Shown: positions 17,303 through 26,213, numbered from the stretch's first letter. The stretch is DNA of 64,000 nucleotides from Synechococcus sp. C9 (GCF_022984075.1 NZ_JALAAD010000001.1:972455-1036454); one strand, 5' to 3'. Notes: generated by a model from the sequence alone, not told the origin. Program-made: numbers and translations.

Positions 17303-18592
17303 ATGAAGCGGGTTCTAGGGGTGATTTTGGGCGGTGGTGCCGGGACGCGGCTCTATCCTTTGACCAAACTACGGGCGAAGCCAGCGGTGCCCCTAGCCGG
17401 TAAGTATCGTTTAATTGATATTCCGGTCAGCAATTGCATCAATTCGGAAATTCACAAAATTTATGTTCTCACCCAGTTCAATTCCGCTTCCTTGAACCGG
17501 CATATCAACCGTGCCTATGCGTTTTCCGGGTTTGTGGATGGGTTCGTGGAAGTCCTCGCCGCCCAGCAGACCCCCGACAATCCGGGCTGGTTCCAGGGGA
17601 CAGCGGATGCGGTGCGTCAGTACCTCTGGTTGTTTTCCACCTGGGATGTGGATCAATACCTGATCCTGTCCGGGGATCACCTGTACCGCATGGACTATCG
17701 GGATTTTATTGCCCATCACCAGCAGACCGGGGCGGATATTACCCTGTCGGTGATTCCGGTGGAGGAAAAACCAGCTTCCGCCTTTGGCTTGATGAAAATT
17801 GATGAGACGGGGCGTGTGGTTGCGTTTCGGGAAAAACCCAAGGGAGAGGCGTTGCGGGAAATGCGGGTGGATACCAGGGTGTTGGGGTTGTCCCCGGAGG
17901 AAGCCCAGCGCAAACCTTACATCGCCTCGATGGGGATTTATGTCTTCAACAAAGACATTTTGTGCAAACTTTTGCAGGAGGATACCCAGCGCACGGATTT
18001 TGGGAAAGAGGTGATTCCGGCGGCGATTAAGGACTATAAAATTCAGGTTTATTTATTCAATGACTATTGGGAAGATATTGGGACGATTGAGTCATTTTAT
18101 GAGGCAAATTTAGCTTTAACCAAACAGCCCAAGCCCCCCTTTAGTTTCTACGATGAAACCGCTCCGATTTACACCCGTCCCCGCTATTTACCGCCGTCGA
18201 AACTCTTGGATTGTGAGATTAGTGAGTCCCTGATCAGCGATGGCTGTATTTTGAAAAATTGTCGGGTACGGCATTCAGTTTTGGGGGTGCGCTCCCGGAT
18301 TCAGGCGGGCTGTGTGATTGAGGATACTTTGCTCATGGGGTCGGATTTTTATGAACCCTATGAACAGCGATTTGCGGAACCGAGCCAAAATCATATCCCC
18401 TTAGGAATTGGGGAAAATACGGTGATCCGCCGCTCAATTGTGGATAAAAATGCCCGGATTGGTAAGGATGTGCAAATTATTAACAAAGATTGGGTGCAGG
18501 AAGCGGATCGGGAAACCTTGGGGTTCTATATCCGCAGTGGGATTGTGGTGGTGATCAAAAACGCCACGATTCCCGATGGTACGATTATTTAA
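17303..18592 (+). CDS. glgC: Glucose-1-phosphate adenylyltransferase
   Basis: The 429-residue ADP-glucose pyrophosphorylase catalyses the committed step of glycogen synthesis from Glc-1-P and ATP. The nucleotidyltransferase loop is [20 protein letters not shown] at residues about 9-28. [11 protein letters not shown] (catalytic Asp) and [21 protein letters not shown] are present. The C-terminal left-handed beta helix carries [14 protein letters not shown]-like repeats (here [20 protein letters not shown]), the site of 3-PGA activation in the cyanobacterial enzyme. A strong SD (GGGGAGG) precedes the ATG by 8 nt. Length and sequence are standard. Confidence 0.97.
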   Translation: MKRVLGVILGGGAGTRLYPLTKLRAKPAVPLAGKYRLIDIPVSNCINSEIHKIYVLTQFNSASLNRHINRAYAFSGFVDGFVEVLAAQQTPDNPGWFQGTADAVRQYLWLFSTWDVDQYLILSGDHLYRMDYRDFIAHHQQTGADITLSVIPVEEKPASAFGLMKIDETGRVVAFREKPKGEALREMRVDTRVLGLSPEEAQRKPYIASMGIYVFNKDILCKLLQEDTQRTDFGKEVIPAAIKDYKIQVYLFNDYWEDIGTIESFYEANLALTKQPKPPFSFYDETAPIYTRPRYLPPSKLLDCEISESLISDGCILKNCRVRHSVLGVRSRIQAGCVIEDTLLMGSDFYEPYEQRFAEPSQNHIPLGIGENTVIRRSIVDKNARIGKDVQIINKDWVQEADRETLGFYIRSGIVVVIKNATIPDGTII

Positions 18593-18610
18593 CGATTATT
18601 TAGATTTTTA

Positions 18611-18738
18611 AGGCACCTCTATACCGCTATAAATTCAAAGTTAGCGGTCGCAGGGGGGCACCCCCCGCCCTTGGTTCTGGGGAATATGGGCATTTTAGCG
18701 AAACAATCTGGCAGTGGTGACAATACATAGAGGTGCCC
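18611..18738. repeat. Family A MITE-like element
   Basis: It begins AGGCACCTCTATACCGCTAT, contains GGTCGCAGGGGGGCACCCCC then CGCCCTTGGTTCTGGGGAAT, and ends CATAGAGGTGCCC. The arm CTGGCAGTGGTGACAATA recurs inverted in the composite at 15232. It lies between glgC and the restriction-modification locus. Confidence 0.8.
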
Positions 18739-18773
18739 TTTATTACTTTATTATTTGTAAACAATGATGTTGA

Positions 18774-19439
18774 TTATATTTCAGGTTTTTTTTCCCAGTA
18801 TTCTTTGATGCGTTTGAAGTAATCAATCCGCTTTTGAATTTTCTCAATTTCTTTTGGGTAAAACTCACTCATCACGTCGCACAACTCAAGCATCCACCTT
18901 TTTCGTGAATAGCCCTCATTAATGTTGATTATATTCGCATTCGCTATCTGAATCTGTCCCCATCCAAGTGCCCCAATTGTCAAACAGTCCCACCCCAAAA
19001 ACTCGATGGGGATAAAATGTACTTGTTTTGCCCCTACCCTTGTCTGATCAATTTCATATTGGACAATCAGTATAATAAAGTAATTCTTGTTATCTTCATA
19101 AAATCGTGCTAACCTCTCTACCGAGGTCAAGTTTGGCATATTGAATTTTGTATCGAGTCTATGCGTTTTTACATCCACGACATAGTAAAAGTCATCCTTA
19201 TCAGTGAATGCTAGATCAGCCATTGCTCTACGTGCAAATGTGGCTGAATACTCAGCACAAAGGTCACCAAGAAGTGATTGGAACTGCTCCGATAATATCG
19301 CTTGAATTGCGTCACCGACGGCTCTTGTACTTCCAGCAGTACGTTCAGATATAAAATCTGGCTGAGAATTGACCAGGTTCATGATTGCTTGTTCTACTCT
19401 CTTATAATTACCTGCGTAGAATAATTGGCTCTTTTCCAT
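18774..19439 (-). CDS. Probable type II restriction endonuclease (PD-(D/E)XK, EcoRV-like spacing)
   Basis: The 221-residue protein is encoded 5 nt downstream of a DNA methyltransferase gene on the same strand. The catalytic candidate is D75 in RRAMADLAF and D89-V-K91 in YYVVDVKTH, followed by a basic/aromatic segment and NMPNLTSVERL. The D-x13-DxK layout, with these residue numbers and the position in a protein of about 220 residues, is close to EcoRV (D74, D90, K92). I infer a nuclease from the motif and pairing. Target sequence is unknown. The coding DNA is AT-rich (25 of 60 bases G/C at 18841-18900), unlike flanking genes, suggesting recent acquisition. Confidence 0.75.
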   Translation of the reverse strand: MEKSQLFYAGNYKRVEQAIMNLVNSQPDFISERTAGSTRAVGDAIQAILSEQFQSLLGDLCAEYSATFARRAMADLAFTDKDDFYYVVDVKTHRLDTKFNMPNLTSVERLARFYEDNKNYFIILIVQYEIDQTRVGAKQVHFIPIEFLGWDCLTIGALGWGQIQIANANIININEGYSRKRWMLELCDVMSEFYPKEIEKIQKRIDYFKRIKEYWEKKPEI

Positions 19440-19444
19440 TAGGT

Positions 19445-20452
19445 TTACCTTTCAACTTCTGGGCTGAAGAGTGGCAAGTTACTTGGTTCTTTTTTTCCCG
19501 TTAGTGTATGCTTTTGGTAAGTATTGCGCTCCCAAAAAACACCATCAGAATAACCTTGTATGGATTTGTCATATTCTACTATGGCAAGTCGCTTCTCGGT
19601 GAGGCAACAATAAGTTAAATCAATCTCAACACCAACATATTTTCTTCCAAATTTTTTGGCTACGACAGAAGTTGTGCCGGAACCCAGGAATGGGTCAAAA
19701 ACTAAATCTCCAGGACTGGAACTTGCGAGGATAATTTTAGCCAGGAGTTTTTCTGGTTTTTGCGTTGGGTGGTCGGTGTTTTCTGGCATTGACCAAAATG
19801 GCACTGTCAAGTCAGTCCAAATGTTTGATGGGTAAGTCAGGCGAAAGTTACCATTCTCGGTTCTTTCCCAGTCTTTTGGATTTCCGTTTGGGTCAGTGTA
19901 CGGGGCAATCACGCGACGTTTGATTTTCACTGCCTCGACATTAAAGAAGTACTTGTCTGAAACAGTGCAAAACCAAATATCTTCAGAACAATTTTTCCAA
20001 TTCATTTTTGCTCCTCTGCCTTTCTCCCGTTCCCAAGTTATACGATTGCGGACAATAAGATATTTTTGTGCCACAAGATGAACCGCCGAAGATGATTGCC
20101 AATCAGCACATATATATATTGATGCTGTAGGTTTTAGTATTCTCAATAACCTGGGAAACCAAGACTCAAACCATTCCGTATATTCATCGAGTGGACGCTG
20201 TTGAAAGTGAGTTTTGTTAAATGATTTTGTCAAATTATAGGGTGGATCAATAAATAGAAGATCGACAAAAGCATCTGGTAGCCAATCGAGTATTTCAAAC
20301 AAATCTTGGTTGATTGTCCTATTCTCAATGTCTTTGGGCTGAGTATATCCTGAAAGCCTGAACAAATTCTTTGAATACCAACTTATTTCATCGGCAGAAA
20401 CGGTAATCGTTCTGTTTCTTGGTGCTCGTAGTTTCTTGTCATCTTGACTCAT
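19445..20452 (-). CDS. Type II DNA methyltransferase, beta class (N6-adenine or N4-cytosine)
   Basis: The 335-residue enzyme has motif IV LLFIDPPYNLTKSF at residues about 65-78, an internal target-recognition region, the HPTQKPEKLLAKII segment (motif X-like) and then motif I VFDPFLGSGTTSVVAKKF at about 251-268. The order IV to I defines the beta class. DPPY favours adenine methylation. The ATG (MSQDDKK) was preferred. An in-frame GTG at 20470 would add six residues. It precedes the endonuclease gene, so both are probably co-transcribed with the protective enzyme first. AT-rich (25 of 60 G/C at 19681-19740). Confidence 0.9.
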   Translation of the reverse strand: MSQDDKKLRAPRNRTITVSADEISWYSKNLFRLSGYTQPKDIENRTINQDLFEILDWLPDAFVDLLFIDPPYNLTKSFNKTHFQQRPLDEYTEWFESWFPRLLRILKPTASIYICADWQSSSAVHLVAQKYLIVRNRITWEREKGRGAKMNWKNCSEDIWFCTVSDKYFFNVEAVKIKRRVIAPYTDPNGNPKDWERTENGNFRLTYPSNIWTDLTVPFWSMPENTDHPTQKPEKLLAKIILASSSPGDLVFDPFLGSGTTSVVAKKFGRKYVGVEIDLTYCCLTEKRLAIVEYDKSIQGYSDGVFWERNTYQKHTLTGKKEPSNLPLFSPEVER

Positions 20453-20477
20453 TGAAATTCTGCTAATCACAAGATTT

Positions 20478-22049
20478 TCAACAAGGGGTATAGTCTCTAC
20501 CCAAACGTTCAGCGACCAGGCGAGACAGATTTAGCAAAACCTTGGCGGCGACTTGGGGGTGATGCTGCATCAACTGCTCCATCGCACTGCGGCTCAAGAT
20601 GACGGCTTGGGTGGGGCTGAGGGCAATCACATCGGCAGTCCGGCGGGCACCGGTGATGAACGCCATTTCCCCGACGATACGCCCAGGACCCAGGAGGGCG
20701 ATGGTATTCCCCTGGGGGGTGCGGACTTCCACCAAGCCGGTTTGGATAACGTATAAATCCTGTCCCAGGTCGTGGGCTTGGATCAGGGGTTCCCCCGGTT
20801 GGTAGGTGGCGCAGGTGCCGGTTTGCAGGACGATGGCGGAATCTTCAGCGGATAAGCCCTCTAAAAATACGACCGTGCCGCTAGCCGGTTCCCATTGGGC
20901 GCTCAGGCATCCCCACAGGGCTTTGAGGAGCCATTCGGCAACCCCGACGGAGGTGAGGGTTTGGGGGGTGGGGGTTTGGGCTTGCAGTTCGGTGACCTGG
21001 GCTTGGGCTTGCTGGAGCCGGTCGGCGAGGGTGTCGAGCAGTTCCTTTTGCAGGGTGTAGGTGGCTTGCCAACGGAAGTAGTCCTGGCTGGTTTGTTGCC
21101 AGAGGCGCTGGTGTTGTGCCAATTCCTGGGTGAGTTCCTGGGCGGTTTGTTCCTCAAGCGTGAGACGGGCTGACAGGGCTTGCAGGTCGGCTTGTTCCTG
21201 TTGCAGATGGTTTTTTTGCTGTTCGTAAAGGCTTTGGGTGCGTTGCCAGTGGCTCTGGATTTGGCTCTGAAACCAGTCCCAGGCGGGGGGTGGGTGACCG
21301 CTTTGACAAAGGAGGCTCAATTCCTGGCAGAGTTGATGCCAGCGGAGTTGTTCGTTTTGGTACACCTGTTGGTGGTGGGCGAGATTGCGGAGGTGTTGCT
21401 CCGAGGGCTGGGGGGCTGGGTGGTGCAGGGTACGCAGGTGCTCAATGTGGGTTTGCAGTTGGCTGGCTTGCTCTTTGATCTGGTGCAATAGAGGCTCCAA
21501 GAGCGGGGCGGGCGCAGGGGTTTCCCCGCAGGGAGCAAAAGTTTGGGCAAGGATGTACTGGACAAGGTACTGCTGGGACTGGAGCAGGTACTCCTGGTCT
21601 TGGATGTGCGCTGACAAAAAACGCACCAGGGCCCGGCGGCTATTTAATTCCCCCTGAAGCTGGGCGAGGGTGGTTTGGTGTTGTTGCCACGCCTGCTGGG
21701 TCTGCGCCAACTGTGCCGTTTGGGTTTGGTAATGGCGGTATCGCTCTTCCAACCAGGTGGCTCGGTCCTGGAGTTGTTGCCGCTGTTGCGCCACCAGGGA
21801 GGTCTGCAAATTCAGCAAGGTTTGCAAATGCGCCAGGGAATGGGTGGCACTGGGAAACCCCACCGGCAGGTATCTGTCCTGCTCTACCCACACCAAACTG
21901 CCCGGGGTGATCTCCGGGGGCAAGGGGTCAGCCGGAAATATGGGGGGCAAGGCAACCGCTACCCAACCGGTGTTATCCGCCTGGGCAAGGGGCTGGATGA
22001 CCAACCCACTCTCACTGGCGCTGACCAACCCCAAATACCTGTCCATCAA
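20478..22049 (-). CDS. Coiled-coil protein with C-terminal cyclic-nucleotide-binding domain
   Basis: In this 523-residue protein, residues 1-75 or so form a small beta-rich head (YLGLVSASESGLVIQPLAQ). About 80-350 is Gln-rich predicted coiled coil. The C-terminal about 120 residues are a cNMP-binding beta-roll with QDLYVIQTGLVEVRTPQGN, LLGPGRIVGEMAFITGARR and SRSAMEQLMQHHPQVAAKVL. The phosphate-binding cassette reads GEMAFITGARRTADV, close to the consensus GExALL...RxA. No DNA-binding helix-turn-helix follows, so this is not a CRP regulator. It overlaps the LapA-like gene by 4 nt. Its output is unknown. Confidence 0.78.
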   Translation of the reverse strand: MMDRYLGLVSASESGLVIQPLAQADNTGWVAVALPPIFPADPLPPEITPGSLVWVEQDRYLPVGFPSATHSLAHLQTLLNLQTSLVAQQRQQLQDRATWLEERYRHYQTQTAQLAQTQQAWQQHQTTLAQLQGELNSRRALVRFLSAHIQDQEYLLQSQQYLVQYILAQTFAPCGETPAPAPLLEPLLHQIKEQASQLQTHIEHLRTLHHPAPQPSEQHLRNLAHHQQVYQNEQLRWHQLCQELSLLCQSGHPPPAWDWFQSQIQSHWQRTQSLYEQQKNHLQQEQADLQALSARLTLEEQTAQELTQELAQHQRLWQQTSQDYFRWQATYTLQKELLDTLADRLQQAQAQVTELQAQTPTPQTLTSVGVAEWLLKALWGCLSAQWEPASGTVVFLEGLSAEDSAIVLQTGTCATYQPGEPLIQAHDLGQDLYVIQTGLVEVRTPQGNTIALLGPGRIVGEMAFITGARRTADVIALSPTQAVILSRSAMEQLMQHHPQVAAKVLLNLSRLVAERLGRDYTPC

Positions 22050-22369
22050 CGGACGGTTTCCTCCACCGGGCTGGGCAGGGAGGGTTGTTGGCGGTATTGT
22101 TCAATATCTTTTTCCAGGGCGGCAATTTTCTGATCCCGCCGCCACAGTTCCCGCCGGGCGATCAACCACCGCTGTAACTGGTTCCAAATCCCAAAGAGCC
22201 AGGCTAAAGTCGCCCCCACCCCCATCGCCAGGATCAATTCCACCGCCAAGGGATAGTTGACCGTGTAGGAACCGACCAGATGTACGGTGGCAGGTTCCAT
22301 ATTCTGCAAACTAAATAAAACCAGTGCCAAACAGAAGGCAAAGATCAAAGCGGCGTTAATCTGCACCAT
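22046..22369 (-). CDS. LapA-like (DUF1049) membrane protein
   Basis: The 107-residue protein has two membrane helices (about 3-24 and 42-62) followed by a basic coiled tail (RRELWRRDQKIAALEKDIEQ), the layout of the lipopolysaccharide-assembly-protein-A / DUF1049 family. The ATG at 22369 was chosen because GAGGTGGGG lies a few bases upstream on the minus strand. A GTG three codons earlier is possible but would overlap that SD. It is translationally coupled with the following cNMP-binding coiled-coil gene. It is inner-membrane, with a scaffold role inferred from the family. Confidence 0.75.
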   Translation of the reverse strand: MVQINAALIFAFCLALVLFSLQNMEPATVHLVGSYTVNYPLAVELILAMGVGATLAWLFGIWNQLQRWLIARRELWRRDQKIAALEKDIEQYRQQPSLPSPVEETVR

Positions 22370-22431
22370 AAGCCCCACCTCGTAGGTTAACGATTATAGG
22401 GTATCAGGGTTCCTGCCAGCCCCCCCAGTTC

Positions 22432-22995
22432 TCAAACTTCCTTAAAATCTGTCCCCCCCAAAAACCGCCGGGCTAGGAAAAAACTGGCGATGGTTTTGGC
22501 ATCCACCCCCTCCCCCCGGTCAATGGCGGCTTGCAATTCCAAGGGGGAGAGCAAAACCACCCGGATGTCCTCATCCGCATCCCGCTGGGGTTGGTGCGCC
22601 AAGGGAGCCAAATCCGTTGCCAAATAGGCATAGATCACCTCGTCGGAATAGCCGGGAGCCAGGAAAAATTCCCCCAGGGAACGCCAGGTATGCGCCCGAT
22701 AGCCGGTTTCCTCCTGCAATTCCCGCTGGATGGTGGTCAAGGGGTCTTCCCCCGCCTCCAGGGTACCCGCCGGAAATTCGAGTAACCGTCCCTGGGCGGC
22801 GAACCGATACTGATGCACCAGCACCAATTGCCCCTCTGGTGTCACGGGCACGGCGAGGGCACCGCCGGGATGGCGCACACAGTCCCATTCCCCCTCCGCA
22901 CCGTTGGGCAGGCGCAGGCGATTGACCTCATAGCGAAATTTGCGCCCCTGTACCCAAAGCCGCTTCTGCAAAAGTTCCGGGGATTCATTGCCCAT
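22432..22995 (-). CDS. NUDIX hydrolase (ADP-ribose pyrophosphatase-like)
   Basis: The 187-residue enzyme has a complete Nudix box in GTLEAGEDPLTTIQRELQEE followed by TGYRA, at residues about 77-101. The preceding VHQYRFAAQGRLLEFPAG is typical of the ADP-ribose/ADP-sugar pyrophosphatase group, which hydrolyses ADP-ribose to AMP and ribose-5-phosphate using Mg2+. It is cytosolic. It lies downstream of psaM and the GST gene on the same strand, 60 nt after the GST stop, so it may be co-transcribed. The exact substrate is inferred. Confidence 0.88.
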   Translation of the reverse strand: MGNESPELLQKRLWVQGRKFRYEVNRLRLPNGAEGEWDCVRHPGGALAVPVTPEGQLVLVHQYRFAAQGRLLEFPAGTLEAGEDPLTTIQRELQEETGYRAHTWRSLGEFFLAPGYSDEVIYAYLATDLAPLAHQPQRDADEDIRVVLLSPLELQAAIDRGEGVDAKTIASFFLARRFLGGTDFKEV

Positions 22996-23055
22996 TGCGG
23001 GGGAGTCCTTTGGTGATGTTTGATAATTGGCTAATGGGAAGATTTTAGCCCTAAC

Positions 23056-23607
23056 CTAGCCCGCCATCGCCTTTTGGAATGCCGGTCGCCCGCTACACCG
23101 CTGTAAATACGCCCCAATCGCCGGGTAGGGACTGACATCCAAGCCAAACATCTGCACCGCAAAGCCCAAAATAGAACCCAACGCCACATCCGCCACCGTC
23201 AATTCTGAACCGGTGATGTACTCCCGGTCGCTGAGAATTTGTTGCAAGGGGGGCAAAAGTTTAGCCATTTCCTGTTCCCGTTTTTCCCCCTGCGCCAGGG
23301 CTTGCACCAGGGTGGAATTGCTAAACAGAACCCACTGGTAGATGTGCCCCCGTTGCCCGACCTCCCCAGGCAGTTGTCCGTACTTATCCGCTAAGTACAA
23401 CAGGATTGCCCCGGACTCCCACACCACCGTCTCCCCATCCACCAGCGCCGGTACCTTGCCCATCGGATTGATGGCTAAATAATCTGCCTGCCGGTGTTCC
23501 CCAGCCGCCATATCTAACCGGACAAATTCGTAGGGGATGTGCAGTTCCTCCAGGTACCAGGCGACAATCATGGCCCGGGAACGACTGCCCCCGTAAAGTT
23601 TGAGCAT
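23056..23607 (-). CDS. Glutathione S-transferase family protein
   Basis: The 183-residue protein has a thioredoxin-fold N-domain: MLKLYGGSRSRAMIVAWYLE, with NPMGKVPALVDGETVVWESG containing the cis-Pro and the Glu-Ser glutathione-binding pair. A helical C-domain begins near residue 80. The catalytic position is a Ser/Arg region (GGSRSR), as in bacterial GSTs. It starts 20 nt after the psaM stop, so psaM and GST are likely co-transcribed, a context compatible with oxidative-stress protection near photosystem I (inference). Confidence 0.9.
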   Translation of the reverse strand: MLKLYGGSRSRAMIVAWYLEELHIPYEFVRLDMAAGEHRQADYLAINPMGKVPALVDGETVVWESGAILLYLADKYGQLPGEVGQRGHIYQWVLFSNSTLVQALAQGEKREQEMAKLLPPLQQILSDREYITGSELTVADVALGSILGFAVQMFGLDVSPYPAIGAYLQRCSGRPAFQKAMAG

Positions 23608-23627
23608 CGTGTTGAGTACAATTACAG

Positions 23628-23723
23628 CTATTTATACAAAGCCAAGCCTAACCGCACCGCCATCGCCAAGGGCAATAACGCCACCACCATCGCCACAAAC
23701 ACCTGGGTATCGGACAGTTCCAT
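23628..23723 (-). CDS. psaM: Photosystem I reaction centre subunit XII (PsaM)
   Basis: This 31-codon gene is far below usual ORF cut-offs. The product begins MELSDTQVFVAMVVALLP and ends VRLGLALYK, which matches PsaM (family start MALSDTQ, end in L.YK). It is a single transmembrane helix near the trimer interface of cyanobacterial photosystem I. A strong SD (GGAGG) lies 8 nt before the ATG on the minus strand. It is 20 nt upstream of the GST gene and divergent from terC. The length of 31 residues equals the family norm. Confidence 0.93.
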   Translation of the reverse strand: MELSDTQVFVAMVVALLPLAMAVRLGLALYK

Positions 23724-23824
23724 CGGGGCATCCTCCACAACAACTTTGCCTATAATACTGTGCCGGAAACCGTCGCCCTCTGCACCAATCTGTTACATTA
23801 TGAAATACTGTGCCCCCCAAATCC

Positions 23825-24526
23825 ATGCTTGACCAACTGATCGAACTACCCCAACAATTTGGACTGCAAACCCTGATTACCATTGGGATTTTGGTTTTAC
23901 TCGAAGCAGTACTTTCTGCTGATAATGCCATTGCATTAGCCGCCATTGTCCAGGGACTTCATGACCCCAAAATGGAGCAACAGGCTTTGAACTGGGGGTT
24001 GAGTGTCGCTTTTATTTTGCGAATTTTATTGATTTTAACCGCCACCTGGGTCTTAAAATTTCCCCTGGTCTCGATTGCGGGGGGATTGTATTTACTCTGG
24101 TTAGCGGTCAACTATGTGCGAACCCGGGGTAAAGAGGCAGGGGATGAGGAATTCAAAAAGCTCACCCCGGCGGAGTCCATTTGGCAGGTGGTGCCCACCT
24201 TGGCTTTAACGGATTTGGCGTTTTCTTTAGATAGTATTACCACAGCCATTGCAGTGGCGGAACAAACCTGGCTTGTCCTGTTGGGTGGGGTAATCGGGAT
24301 TATTGCCCTGAGATTTTTAGCGGGTTTATTTATCCGTTGGTTGGAAATTTATACCCATCTTCAGGATGCGGGTTATGCCACGGTGGTTTTGGTGGGGATG
24401 CGGTTACTTCTGAAAGCCACTCGCCCCGAATGGATCCCCCCGGAATGGGTGACCACCAGTGTGATTTTAATGCTCTTTGTGTGGGGATTTTCTAAGCGAA
24501 ATCCTGAGGCTCCCCGCTCTTCCTAA
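23825..24526 (+). CDS. TerC family integral membrane protein
   Basis: The 233-residue protein has about seven helices. It carries the two family signatures: VLLEAVLSADNAIALAAIV near residue 27 and LALTDLAFSLDSITTAIAVA near residue 130, each with membrane-embedded Asp/Asn thought to handle cations. Relatives are implicated in tellurite resistance, Mn or Ca homeostasis and, in plants, thylakoid biogenesis. The ATG at 23825 was chosen over an in-frame GTG at 23810. It diverges from psaM across 101 bp. Two TerB-domain genes lie within 10 kb. Confidence 0.88.
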   Translation: MLDQLIELPQQFGLQTLITIGILVLLEAVLSADNAIALAAIVQGLHDPKMEQQALNWGLSVAFILRILLILTATWVLKFPLVSIAGGLYLLWLAVNYVRTRGKEAGDEEFKKLTPAESIWQVVPTLALTDLAFSLDSITTAIAVAEQTWLVLLGGVIGIIALRFLAGLFIRWLEIYTHLQDAGYATVVLVGMRLLLKATRPEWIPPEWVTTSVILMLFVWGFSKRNPEAPRSS

Positions 24527-24540
24527 ATCCTGAATGAGTC

Positions 24541-24650
24541 TATCGCAATCCTACTTAATTTACATGAGCTTGCGGGCCGTAGGCATACAAAAATTTTCCA
24601 GAACCCAATACGGGGGCGGTGTTATTCCATGCTCATTTAGGATGGCTATA
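24541..24650. repeat. Family B MITE-like element
   Basis: It begins TATCGCAATCCTACTTAATT, carries the arm GTAGGCATACAAAAATTTTC, a core CCAGAACCCAATACGGGGGC with part of the hairpin deleted, and ends TTTAGGATGGCTATA. About 110 bp. Confidence 0.75.
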
Positions 24651-24669
24651 GTTCAGAAACACTCTATTC

Positions 24670-25632
24670 ATGGTCACGGCTACCCCAGTCCCTCGGTTTT
24701 TGGCAAAACTAGCGGCACAACTCTGGACGGACAACCCCCAAGTGCAAAATGACTTTATAAACGCATTACAAAATCCATCCCCCCTGGCTGCGGCGATTCT
24801 CTGGTGCCGTGAGCGCCCGGAACCTCACCCTTTTCCCGTCTTAGCTCCCTATGCTTGGCAACCGGACTGGGTGGACTGCTTACCCCCCGATACCCATCCC
24901 GGTCGGCACCCATACCATGCCCAGGGGTACTACTATTGTCTGGACATTTCCTCCGTATTTGCCGGGGCAGTATTGGGGGCGATTGCCATCCCTGAGCCAG
25001 TGGTGGTGGATGTCTGTGCCGCTCCGGGGGGCAAGGCACTCTTGGCGTGGCGGTATCTCCAGCCCCAGGTGTTGTTGGTCAATGAGCCGATTGGCAAGCG
25101 GTTGGGGATGTTGGTCAGCAATCTGCGCCGGTGTCGGGTGGCGGGGGTGGTTGTGCGCCAGGACAGTCAACACCTCGCCCAACATTTAGGGCAAACCGCC
25201 GATGTGGTGGTGGTGGATGCGCCCTGCTCCGGTCAATCCCTGCTGGCAAAAGGGGCAAAAAATCCCGGTTGTTTCCACCCCCGTACCATTGCCACCAATG
25301 CCAAGCGCCAACGACGGATTCTGGCGAATGCGGTGCAATTGGTCAAACCGGGGGGCTATTTAGCCTACATGACCTGCACCTACAGTCCCCAGGAGAATGA
25401 GGAAAATTGCCGGTGGTTGTCGGCAAACTTTCCCCACTTGCAGGCGGTGGCGGTGCCGCTTTTGACCCCCATGCAATCCCATTTGGCGGCGTTTCCCTGT
25501 TATCGCCTGTGGCCACAAACGGGTGCCGGGGCGGGGGCATTTACCTGTCTTTGGCGAAAGGATACCGAGGGAACCGGGGCGGAACTTCCCTGGGATTGGC
25601 TCGAGCAGGTGGCGGTTACGCGTCTGGCATAG
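24670..25632 (+). CDS. RsmB/NOP-type RNA (cytosine-5) methyltransferase
   Basis: The 320-residue SAM-dependent methyltransferase has motif I VVDVCAAPGGKALLAW near residue 115. The two catalytic cysteines of the m5C RNA methyltransferases are seen in DAPCSGQSLLAKGAKNPG and in YMTCTYSPQENEENC. It lacks the N-terminal NusB-like domain of E. coli RsmB, having about 100 unassigned residues instead. It is closer to the shorter NOP2/Sun forms. The exact rRNA or tRNA target is not predictable. It is followed 100 nt later by a TerB gene. Confidence 0.88.
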   Translation: MVTATPVPRFLAKLAAQLWTDNPQVQNDFINALQNPSPLAAAILWCRERPEPHPFPVLAPYAWQPDWVDCLPPDTHPGRHPYHAQGYYYCLDISSVFAGAVLGAIAIPEPVVVDVCAAPGGKALLAWRYLQPQVLLVNEPIGKRLGMLVSNLRRCRVAGVVVRQDSQHLAQHLGQTADVVVVDAPCSGQSLLAKGAKNPGCFHPRTIATNAKRQRRILANAVQLVKPGGYLAYMTCTYSPQENEENCRWLSANFPHLQAVAVPLLTPMQSHLAAFPCYRLWPQTGAGAGAFTCLWRKDTEGTGAELPWDWLEQVAVTRLA

Positions 25633-25736
25633 CCGTTGGTGCGCCTCACCCATTTCATCACAAATTTGATCAAAACGTCAGGAATGTTCCGGGATTGTGG
25701 TAGCGTCCAAATGAACCCCCTCGATGGATGGTTTTT

Positions 25737-26213
25737 ATGAGTGCGACCCCCAGCATTTCCCCCCGGCAGATGAACCTCCTGCGGGTGGTGGCGGCCATGT
25801 CCTGGAGCGATGGGGAGCTTTCTCCCGAGGAAAGTACCCTGATCCTCGACCGATTTTCCCAATTATTTGCCCAGGATGAGCCACAACAGGCGCAACTTCG
25901 TCAGGAATTGCAGGATTACGTCACCCAGAATATTCCCCTGGAGGAACTTGTCCCCAAACTCCAGAGTGACACGGAAAAATTCCTGGTTTTGCAATTGGGT
26001 TATGCGGTCATCCAAGCCAGTAGCCGTGCCCCCGGCGAACCCCTGGTGAATGAGGATGAAAAAGCCGCCTATAGGAAATTAATTTCCCTTTTGCAGATTC
26101 CCCCGGAGCAAGTCGCCGCCCTGGAAGCGGAAATGGATGCCCAACTCCAGCACCAAAATGTGGTGGATGCGGTGGTGGGTCAGGTGAACCAATACCTTCA
26201 GGGTCATGCTTAA
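25737..26213 (+). CDS. TerB family protein
   Basis: The 158-residue all-helical protein has the acidic TerB signature VVAAMSWSDGELSPEESTLI near the N-terminus. A second acidic loop (EPLVNEDEKAAYRKL) sits in the helical repeat. No signal peptide or membrane segment. TerB domains bind divalent metals and associate with membrane stress complexes in other bacteria. The function here is inferred from the family. An ATG at 25728 would add three residues. It lies 29 nt before dnaB. Confidence 0.75.
   Translation: MSATPSISPRQMNLLRVVAAMSWSDGELSPEESTLILDRFSQLFAQDEPQQAQLRQELQDYVTQNIPLEELVPKLQSDTEKFLVLQLGYAVIQASSRAPGEPLVNEDEKAAYRKLISLLQIPPEQVAALEAEMDAQLQHQNVVDAVVGQVNQYLQGHA

Noticed and set aside
19896-20081. 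Plus-strand frame inside the methyltransferase gene
   Set aside because: It is antisense to a clear methyltransferase with intact motifs and has no homology features.
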